DNA from: JBBTCJ01 sp038043285
GTDB lineage: Bacteria; Planctomycetota; Phycisphaerae; UBA1845
Assembly (NCBI GenBank): GCA_038043285.1
Contig: JBBTCJ010000181.1
Coordinates: 1-13,120 of the forward strand
Direction: 5' to 3'
Length of the DNA: 13,120 nt
In this document: positions 1 to 5,914 of the stretch, in pieces
How the letters are laid out: every line of letters begins with the position of its first letter
Position numbering within the stretch: position 1 is the stretch's first letter
Notes under the pieces: generated by a model
Seen by the model: the letters and a program-made list of their open reading frames with translations, nothing else
Told to the model about the DNA's origin: nothing
Database searches by the model: none
Made by a program: the position numbers and the translations under genes

Positions 1-226
1 GAATGGCGCATTCTTGTGGCCCCCGATCACCCCACGCCGGTAGGCACGCGCATTCACTCGCGGACTCCGCCGCCGTATTGCCTGGCCGGCAGGGGGATCG
101 CCGGCACTTCCGCTCCGCGCTTCACGGAAAGCCTCGCCCGCGACAGCGGGGCGTGCGTCGATCCTGGATTCATGCTGATGCAACGCTTGCTGGCACGGTA
201 AGACCAATCCCAGTTTCACTCTGCCG
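1..226. other. non-coding window edge, no gene supported
   Basis: This stretch lies downstream of truA and runs to the window edge. Two short plus-strand open frames exist here (3-230 and 16-201). Their translations are rich in Arg, Pro, His and Ser, match no family I recognise and have no convincing ribosome binding site. I treat them as chance open frames in high-GC DNA. The only structure seen is a G+C-rich hairpin at 135-153, listed separately. The upstream part of a neighbouring gene beyond the edge cannot be excluded. Confidence 0.5.
135..153 (-). terminator. possible terminator hairpin after truA
   Basis: On the minus strand the sequence can fold as CGCCCCGC, loop TGTC, then GCGGGCG. 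One C is bulged, and AGGCTTTC follows. It lies about 75 bases past the truA stop codon. The T tract is poor (TTT only), so it may be an inefficient terminator or simply G+C-rich sequence. Confidence 0.25.
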
Positions 227-1045
227 TTAGTCGCCCGACGCGGCGTCGCCGATCAGGGAGTATGCGGCGCCTTCGAGGTTCGGCGCGGTCAGCAGCGCCG
301 GCGGATAGCGGACCCATCGCAGGCACAGCCCGCGCGCCGGAGCGGTGGGACCGGCTTGGGTCCGGTCGCGCGAGGCGATGATCTCGGCCACCCGCTGGGG
401 AGGCCAATGTCCGCGACCGACGTTGACCAGCGTTCCGGTCATGGTCCGCACTTGCTTCCACAGAAACCCCGTTCCCTCGACATCGATGCGTACTTCGTCG
501 AAATGTCGTTCGACGTCGCAACGGAGGACCGTCCGCACCATGGTGTCGCGTTCGGTTCCGCTGGCGGACATGGAGGAGAAATCGTGCGTGCCCACCATGT
601 GCCCGGCGGCTTGGCGCATGGCGTCGACGTCCAACGGATCCCAGAAGTGGTAGGTGTAGCGTTGCGAGAGGGTTTCCACGGGGCGACTTCGCGCGTTGTG
701 AATGCGGTACCGATAGAGCTTGCTGACGGCGTTTTGGGTGGCGTGGAAGTCCGGGTGCACGAAGCGCAGGGCGACGATCGACAGATCCTTCGGCAGCCTC
801 GATCCGATCGAGTGTCGCAGCTTGGAGGGGTTCAACGTGCAGTCGGTTCTGAAGTTGCTGACGTGGCCGGCCGCGTGGACCCCCGCGTCGGTTCGCCCGC
901 TGCCGATCAGGCCCACCTGATGGCGCAGCGCGCGGCGAAGGGCTTGCTCGAGGGTTTCCTGGACGGTGCGTAACCCCGGCTGGAACTGCCAGCCGTGGAA
1001 ATCCGTACCGTCGAATGCAACCAGGAGGCTGACGTTTCTCTCCAC
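227..1045 (-). CDS. truA: tRNA pseudouridine(38-40) synthase TruA
   Basis: Cytoplasmic enzyme that converts uridines 38, 39 and 40 of the tRNA anticodon arm to pseudouridine. The 272-residue length is normal for the family. The catalytic motif GRTDAGVHA is visible with nucleophile Asp53, and the FDGTDFHGWQ segment typical of the N-terminus is at residues 11-20. The conserved active-site tyrosine appears to be Tyr111 in the YRYRI segment. The C-terminal half has the family patches GTHDFSS (152-158) and FLWKQVR (194-200). The start codon is GTG; I see no good Shine-Dalgarno sequence before it and no better in-frame alternative. The gene follows the stop of a secreted-protein gene by 40 bases on the same strand with no promoter visible in the gap, so it may be read as the last gene of that unit. 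The function is secure; the start is less so. Confidence 0.96.
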   Translation of the reverse strand: MERNVSLLVAFDGTDFHGWQFQPGLRTVQETLEQALRRALRHQVGLIGSGRTDAGVHAAGHVSNFRTDCTLNPSKLRHSIGSRLPKDLSIVALRFVHPDFHATQNAVSKLYRYRIHNARSRPVETLSQRYTYHFWDPLDVDAMRQAAGHMVGTHDFSSMSASGTERDTMVRTVLRCDVERHFDEVRIDVEGTGFLWKQVRTMTGTLVNVGRGHWPPQRVAEIIASRDRTQAGPTAPARGLCLRWVRYPPALLTAPNLEGAAYSLIGDAASGD

Positions 1046-1085
1046 GTTGCGCGATCGTACGACGTGCGCGGAATGGCCACAACTG

Positions 1086-2360
1086 TCAGTCGGTAGCCCG
1101 GCGGGGTTGGATCCGACACCGAAGGAGGAGCGTTCCCCCGGCCAACATCGCGAAGACCATGACGATCATACCCCATTGGGAGACGGTGGGGATCGCAACC
1201 GACCGATTTACCTGGTAGACGACCACCTCCGCGTCTCCGCTGCCCAGGCTGGCGCCAGTGCTCTGTCCGGAGAATATTCGATCGCCCATCCGTTCCAGCG
1301 ATGGACGCAGTTCTCCGCCGCCCGGACCCCAGACGGTTGTGCGAACTTGTTCGCCGTGCACCATGTTGAAATCCCAGTCGAAGACCTTGATCCATGCGCG
1401 GTGCTCTCCGGCGGGCGGGGCACCGGCGCTCTGCTTGTAGGTGACAAACAAGGAGTCGCTGTCGCCCTTCAGGCCACAGATATAGTTCTCCACGTCGGTG
1501 GGTTCTGCAGAAATCGTACGGACGTCGCTCTGCGGGTTGAAGGTCCAGTCCGGCATCATGCGTACCAGGACGATATCCGACTTGGCGCCGTCGTCGGAAT
1601 TCTCGTTGAGGCCTTGGTCGGAAACGGTCGTCGCCAGGGCCATGTAAATGCGAGCGTTCCAGTGCAGTAGACTGGTCACGCGCCCGCGCCCGTTGGCCGC
1701 GCTGGAAAGATCAAGATCAAACTGCGATTGCAGTGACAGATCGGTCTTGGAGAACTCCCGGATACGGTAGATGGTCTGACCTGACATCGACAACGAGGAC
1801 TTCAGGCGAGTGACTACGAAGACGCTGCTGGGACCAACCAATGGTGCCGGGTCGTCGAGAGCTTCACCCCCTTCAGGAAGTTGCGACATGGGGGCGCTCT
1901 GCGCTACGGGCGTGGGAGTATAGGCCACGCGGCCGAAGGCATCGTCAAGACTGTATTTGGCCGCCCACAGATAGGTCTCTCCCGTCGTAGGCGAAGTGGG
2001 CCTGTTAGTCTCATAGAAAGCGTACAAGAACTGGCCATCGCTCGCGACCCGGATATCCGTAGGTGCGCCGTACTGCGTCGTCGCCGAGACCAGCACTCGC
2101 GATGTGAGCAGGTTTTGTAGTTCGTTATCGTAGACCTTGAGGCTGAACGTCCTGTTGCCCGACTGAATGTTGCCCAGATAAAGCACAAACACGCGGTCCG
2201 TTGTGGCCGCCACCTCCGGTCGCGCACTGCCGCCTTCGCCGGTCGAGGTGATTGCCACGGTCTTTACGTGCTGCAAGACTTGGCCAAATGCGAGCCCCGT
2301 GCCGAAAGCAAGGGAACACGCCCAGCAGGCAGCGGTGAAAGCAACGCCGTGTTTCATCAT
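1086..2360 (-). CDS. secreted beta-propeller-like protein with IPTL-type C-terminal tag
   Basis: A 424-residue exported protein of unknown function. Residues 1-26 look like a signal peptide (MMKHG, a hydrophobic run, then AFGQ). The middle contains repeated blades of the form VFVLYLG, FLYAFYE, VFVVTRL, IYMALAT and SLFVTYK, each a hydrophobic strand between polar turns; this suggests a beta-propeller but matches no enzyme motif I know. Residues 390-424 form a sorting tag: IPTVSQWG, a hydrophobic span, then an Arg-rich tail, as in IPTL-CTERM. The ATG at 2360 overlaps the stop of the upstream gene as ATGA and has GGAG 7 bases before it (2371-2368). A longer in-frame frame reaching 2555 is rejected because it buries the signal peptide and overlaps the upstream gene. 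Its tag is almost the same, even in DNA, as that of the upstream gene. The protein is probably surface-exposed and membrane-anchored; its ligand cannot be told. Confidence 0.85.
   Translation of the reverse strand: MMKHGVAFTAACWACSLAFGTGLAFGQVLQHVKTVAITSTGEGGSARPEVAATTDRVFVLYLGNIQSGNRTFSLKVYDNELQNLLTSRVLVSATTQYGAPTDIRVASDGQFLYAFYETNRPTSPTTGETYLWAAKYSLDDAFGRVAYTPTPVAQSAPMSQLPEGGEALDDPAPLVGPSSVFVVTRLKSSLSMSGQTIYRIREFSKTDLSLQSQFDLDLSSAANGRGRVTSLLHWNARIYMALATTVSDQGLNENSDDGAKSDIVLVRMMPDWTFNPQSDVRTISAEPTDVENYICGLKGDSDSLFVTYKQSAGAPPAGEHRAWIKVFDWDFNMVHGEQVRTTVWGPGGGELRPSLERMGDRIFSGQSTGASLGSGDAEVVVYQVNRSVAIPTVSQWGMIVMVFAMLAGGTLLLRCRIQPRRATD
1156..1195 (-). repeat. C-terminal tag repeat, copy 1
   Basis: These 40 bases encode the IPTVSQWG core and the start of the membrane span of the downstream secreted protein. 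They match 2433-2472 at 38 of 40 positions by eye. Most of that identity covers the sorting tag, including third codon positions. Confidence 0.75.
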
Positions 2361-4306
2361 GACGATTCTCCGGTTGCCTGTCGGCGCACGCCCGTGCGAA
2401 TCACGACTGTCCCGCCCGCCGACAGCGTGAGTACCATGACGATCACACCCCATTGGGAGACGGTGGGAATCGGCGCAGCGCACGAAAGCGCCGACATTTC
2501 GCGGTCGTAGTCCAGGTTCAGGCCGGGGTGGTCGGAAAGGCGCCCCGTGACCCAAGTCGGATACTGCAACGGGTCGTTCAAGGGGTAAACCGCATTGATC
2601 GGATTACCAATGTCGGCACCGTTGACCCGCGTCCAGCAGGCCGAGCCTGTTCCTCCGTACGAGGGTGCGGTGGCCGCGTTGACCATCTCGATCGTATGGC
2701 GAAAGTAGCCCGCCCCCTGGGCGTGGTCGATCTCCGCCTGCATACGCAGGTACATTCCCGGATAATTGCCGATGTGTCGGACGGCCTCGCGCTCGGCCCA
2801 GAAGGCCACGTTGGCGGCGGAGGGGTCGGTGACGGTGCTCCAGTGCCCGCAGACGGCCCTCTCAAGACCCACGTCATAGAAGGTGATGACCCGGCTATCG
2901 TGCGGCCCTTCCTGGTCCACGAGGTATTTCACGGGAAGGTCGGGGTAGCGTCCCAGCGCCCCCGCGCCGATGGCGACTCCGAACGAGGCGGTCTCCACAC
3001 CGATGTTGGAGGCGTCCACGTTGGACCGGGCGGCCGTGTACTCCACGATGGCCTTGAGATCGTCCTGGTGAATAAATCCGTTGCAGTCCTCCGTTCCCTG
3101 ACTCAGCAGGTTCCCGGGTTGACCGGAACCGCGCCCCTCAGGATTGAAGACGACGACGACAAAGCCACTTGCTGCGAAGGCCCGATAACCCGGGTTGTCG
3201 GCCAATGGAGCGCCGGGGCCGGTGCCGCCCGTAATGACAATGAGCGCAGGGAAACGTCGGTCCGGATAGAGCGAGGGCACGGGCTGAATCACACGCGTAT
3301 AGAGCTGATTGCCGTTCGGCGCCGTGACCCAGGTCTCAATCGTTTCGGTGGTGTAGGTCGTGGGCGGGACCGCAGCGCACCCGTAGCGGAACGAGACCGC
3401 GCCATACTGTGTGCGCCACCTCTGCGCCGTCTGGGATAGGGTGGACCAGCGGACGCGACCATCGGCGACGTAGGGCGCGAGAGAGTCGATGAAGGCGCCG
3501 AGAGCGGCGATGCTCTGCGGGGTCATCAAGTCTTGAATCATCATCAGGTTGGCGGTGTAAAAACCGTCCGCCGGCACTCGCCCCGCCTGGATATCGTTCA
3601 GAAGTTGCAAAAGACTTGGTTGACCGCCACAACCGCCGCCGATGTATAGAAGCCGCTGGTTGGGATCGTCGACGTAAAAGTCGTAGCGGTCCTTCGGCCT
3701 CCAGATGCCCGACGACAGGTCGTCATTTCCCTGATGCAGATAGGTGGCCGCACCCCACAAGTGATCCGCCCGCCAGAAGTAGGACGGATAGATCCAACCG
3801 TATATGCCATTGGCGTGTTGCTCCCATCCCTGCGGATTATCGGGTGGGTCGTAGAGGAACCCGCCCAGGTTCTTCGACGTAGTCACGCCCAGTTGTTCAA
3901 TGAGGTAGGCGACGTCCGCATAGTTGTATTGCGTTTCGTGAGCGTGGGGGTCCACCTCCACGCCCAGGTTCTCCTTCATCCAACGGACGATGTTTTTGCC
4001 GGCCGTGTTGTCGGTGACGCTCCCCACGTCGAACATCGCCACGGCCTTAAGGTAATTCCAATCCGATTGGAAGTTGTACGTCGCGCCGCGATTGGTGATC
4101 GTCTCCGCCAGCAACTTCACGAGGTTTCGGTTTTGAAGATAGTAGGTTTGGTCGGCCGTATAAACCGGTCGTCCCGCGCCCCCTTCTTCGTTGTGACTGA
4201 CGATCGTGACGTAGACAGGTGGAACGCCCGCGGAGACCCCCCACGAACACAGGGCGGCGCCAACGGCCGCCGTCAACCTCGGTGTGCGGCTTCTCCCGAC
4301 GCCCAT
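2357..4306 (-). CDS. secreted deacetylase-like / alpha-beta hydrolase two-domain protein with IPTL-type tag
   Basis: A 649-residue exported protein that appears to combine two domains. Residues 1-27 form a signal peptide with an Arg-rich start. Residues about 30-310 resemble a polysaccharide-deacetylase-like barrel: VYVTIVSHNEE (31-41) at the first strand and DPHAHE (119-124) as a possible metal site. This assignment is tentative. Residues about 320-600 look like an alpha/beta hydrolase of the prolyl-peptidase or acyl-hydrolase type: strand ALIVIT, GFVVVVFNPEGRG (381-393), and the nucleophile elbow VETASFG with Ser441. Residues 613-649 are an IPTVSQWG sorting tag with membrane span and Arg-rich tail. 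Many Cys and Trp residues fit an extracytoplasmic protein. The ATG at 4306 has GGGGAGG 7 bases upstream; an open frame running up to 4549 is rejected because it buries the signal peptide. This is the first gene of a probable unit and is translationally coupled to the next gene. The substrate is unknown; a surface glycan or peptide is a guess. Confidence 0.85.
   Translation of the reverse strand: MGVGRSRTPRLTAAVGAALCSWGVSAGVPPVYVTIVSHNEEGGAGRPVYTADQTYYLQNRNLVKLLAETITNRGATYNFQSDWNYLKAVAMFDVGSVTDNTAGKNIVRWMKENLGVEVDPHAHETQYNYADVAYLIEQLGVTTSKNLGGFLYDPPDNPQGWEQHANGIYGWIYPSYFWRADHLWGAATYLHQGNDDLSSGIWRPKDRYDFYVDDPNQRLLYIGGGCGGQPSLLQLLNDIQAGRVPADGFYTANLMMIQDLMTPQSIAALGAFIDSLAPYVADGRVRWSTLSQTAQRWRTQYGAVSFRYGCAAVPPTTYTTETIETWVTAPNGNQLYTRVIQPVPSLYPDRRFPALIVITGGTGPGAPLADNPGYRAFAASGFVVVVFNPEGRGSGQPGNLLSQGTEDCNGFIHQDDLKAIVEYTAARSNVDASNIGVETASFGVAIGAGALGRYPDLPVKYLVDQEGPHDSRVITFYDVGLERAVCGHWSTVTDPSAANVAFWAEREAVRHIGNYPGMYLRMQAEIDHAQGAGYFRHTIEMVNAATAPSYGGTGSACWTRVNGADIGNPINAVYPLNDPLQYPTWVTGRLSDHPGLNLDYDREMSALSCAAPIPTVSQWGVIVMVLTLSAGGTVVIRTGVRRQATGESS
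2433..2472 (-). repeat. C-terminal tag repeat, copy 2
   Basis: Second copy of the tag-coding segment, 38 of 40 bases identical to 1156-1195, here at the end of the two-domain secreted protein. The spacing between copies is 1277 bases. Recent duplication or conversion of the tag would explain the shared silent positions. Confidence 0.75.
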
Positions 4307-4440
4307 GATGCGTCCTCCCCACCTGGCGGCGATGCGGACTGAGTGACTCCAGCGGCCAAACGATGTCGGCCCGTGGTTATTGCGTCGATTCGATGGGCCG
4401 CGCAGCAGGACATGTGCCCGCCGCCCTCCAATTGCCCATA

Positions 4441-4469
4441 AGTCTACCGTCCTATGGGTTTTTCTGCAA
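4441..4469 (-). promoter_or_regulatory. candidate sigma-70 promoter of the secreted-protein unit
   Basis: Read on the minus strand, TTGCAG (4469-4464) and TAGACT (4446-4441) are separated by exactly 17 bases. They match the consensus at 3 of 6 and 4 of 6 positions. Transcription would start near 4434. Confidence 0.4.
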
Positions 4470-4600
4470 CCACCGCCGGCTTCGGACAGGCAAGTGGGTC
4501 TTCCCTGCGGCCATCGCGGCGGCGGCGGGAAGATCTGCGGTCGTCGCACAACGCCTATCCGTCGGACCGCGCCATGCGTCGGGCGGTCAGTACTACCAGT

Positions 4601-4615
4601 TACTCAAACTGAGTA
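4601..4615. promoter_or_regulatory. short perfect palindrome, possible operator
   Basis: TACTCA and TGAGTA flank a 3-base AAC centre in a perfect inverted repeat, set in an A+T-rich patch that stands out from its G+C-rich surroundings. It lies 131 bases before the oxidoreductase start and upstream of the divergent secreted-protein unit. It could bind a dimeric regulator. The TTTTG after it would also allow a very weak terminator. Confidence 0.35.
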
Positions 4616-4745
4616 TTTTGTGGTGAGCTTTCGCGTGTAACTCTTGCGAACCGCGTGCTTTGGCAGGCGCGGCGATCCGAGGGGCTTCCGGTTTCCCGGC
4701 GTCCGCGCGGGCGGATAGGATGTGCCTCATGGTCGGAGCTCCCCA

Positions 4746-5738
4746 GTGAAGGCTTGGCTTTTGGATCGTTTTGAAGGCGTCGGCGCGTTGCGTCTTGCCG
4801 AGATGATCGATCCCCCGGTGCCGGGGCTTGGTGAAGTGTTGGTTCGCGTCCGCTACGCTGCGTTGAACCCGGCGGATCGGTTCCTGGCCGAGAACCTTTA
4901 CCCCGCCCAACCGCCACTGCCGCACGTACTCGGACGAGACGGCTGCGGGATCGTCGAAAGCATCGGCGCCGGCATCCACGGGCTTCGCGCGGGGCAGGAG
5001 GTCTGCATCCTACGCGGCGACGCCGGCGTACAGCGTTGGGGCACCTTTGCGGAATACGTCGTGGTTCCCTCTGAGGCGTTGGTTCCCAAGCCGCCGGCGT
5101 GGAGCGAGCCGCAGGCATCCGCGGCAGCCCTCGTCTATCTGACCGCCCATCAGGCGATCAATCAGTGGGGGGCCATTCCGGCAGGGACGGTGTTGATCAC
5201 CGGCATCTCCGGCGGCGTGGGCATTGCATCGCTGCAACTGGCGAAGGCCTACGGACATCGGGTGATCGGGACCACGCGCGGAGACGCCAAACGCGATCGA
5301 CTTGCGGAGTTGGGCGCGGGTTTGCTCGTTGATCCGGCCGATCCGCGATTGAAGGCCGCGGTCAAGGAGTTCACCAATGGCAAAGGCGTCGATCTGATCG
5401 TCGAGACCATCGGAGGCGTGCTTTTCAATACAATAATCGACACGCTCGGTTACGGCGGACGCATCAGCGTCATCGGCGCACTCGGCGGCAACGTTCCGGA
5501 CTTCAACACGGCCAAGCTGTTGTTTCGGCGGGTGAAGATCGGCGGCGTTTTGGTCAACGATTACCAGGGGCAGCCCGCGCGGCGAGCCTGGGATGAAGTG
5601 TTGCGACTGCTTGATTCCGTCGAAGCCCGCCCGATCGTCGATTCCGTGTTTCCATTCGAACGTCTGCCGGACGCGTTCGGCAAGCTTGCGGAAGGTCCGT
5701 TCGGCAAAGTCGTGCTGCAAGTCGATCCCTCCGCGTAA
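4746..5738 (+). CDS. zinc-independent quinone oxidoreductase-like MDR enzyme
   Basis: A 330-residue cytoplasmic NAD(P)H-dependent oxidoreductase of the medium-chain dehydrogenase/reductase superfamily, quinone oxidoreductase branch. The GroES-like N-terminal domain covers residues about 1-120, with the family segments RVRYAALNPAD (34-44) and PHVLGRDGCGIV (59-70). The Rossmann domain follows, with the nucleotide-binding loop GISGGVG at 153-159. The catalytic-zinc ligands of alcohol dehydrogenases are not seen at the usual places (GRDG stands where GHE would be), so zinc-independent reduction of quinones or enones is expected; the substrate cannot be told. I choose the GTG at 4746 because GGAG lies 7 bases before it and the protein then begins VKAWLLD as family members do. 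An upstream in-frame GTG at 4722 adds eight residues but has poor spacing. The gene appears to stand alone, divergent from the secreted-protein unit. Confidence 0.9.
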   Translation: MKAWLLDRFEGVGALRLAEMIDPPVPGLGEVLVRVRYAALNPADRFLAENLYPAQPPLPHVLGRDGCGIVESIGAGIHGLRAGQEVCILRGDAGVQRWGTFAEYVVVPSEALVPKPPAWSEPQASAAALVYLTAHQAINQWGAIPAGTVLITGISGGVGIASLQLAKAYGHRVIGTTRGDAKRDRLAELGAGLLVDPADPRLKAAVKEFTNGKGVDLIVETIGGVLFNTIIDTLGYGGRISVIGALGGNVPDFNTAKLLFRRVKIGGVLVNDYQGQPARRAWDEVLRLLDSVEARPIVDSVFPFERLPDAFGKLAEGPFGKVVLQVDPSA

Positions 5739-5802
5739 GGCATCGGAATTGCCGATAAAACTCGTGACGGCGCTGGAGTGCTTCTGGCGCCGTGCGGCCC
5801 GC

Positions 5803-5833
5803 TTGACTGGTCACCTGGTGCGATCGTCATAAT
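5803..5833 (+). promoter_or_regulatory. candidate promoter of the beta-propeller lipoprotein gene
   Basis: TTGACT (5803-5808) and CATAAT (5828-5833) resemble -35 and -10 boxes, matching 5 of 6 and 5 of 6 consensus bases. The 19-base spacer is longer than ideal. The lipoprotein start is about 80 bases downstream. A weak hairpin (CGGCGC / GCGCCG, 5768-5792) between the oxidoreductase stop and this site may separate the two transcripts. Confidence 0.45.
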
Positions 5834-5914
5834 GAGCCGGCGCGGGTTTTGGTGTGCGGTGCGCGAGTGAATCGCGGGTTTTCGGCGTGGCTCTTGCCTT
5901 GGAGGTCTTCTTCG

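Larger units (their letters stand above)
4307..4745. other. divergent intergenic region
   Basis: The spacer between the minus-strand secreted-protein unit and the plus-strand oxidoreductase carries no supported gene. It holds a candidate minus-strand promoter at 4441-4469, leaving an untranslated leader of about 130 bases, and a perfect palindrome at 4601-4615. On the plus strand, CCCATA (4435-4440) and TATGGG (4453-4458) followed by TTTTT look like a weak terminator, but no plus-strand gene precedes it. No clear promoter for the oxidoreductase was found. Confidence 0.6.

Noticed and set aside
216..1082. 288-residue Arg/Pro-rich minus-strand frame over truA
   Set aside because: It is a shadow in another frame of truA, which has clear catalytic motifs.
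2453..3439. 328-residue plus-strand open frame antisense to the two-domain secreted protein
   Set aside because: Composition is Arg/Gly/Val-rich with no domain pattern, while the opposite strand has a signal peptide, hydrolase motifs and a sorting tag.
4435..4463. CCCATA...TATGGG followed by TTTTT as a plus-strand terminator
   Set aside because: No plus-strand gene lies upstream, the loop is 12 bases, and the same bases fit better as a minus-strand promoter.
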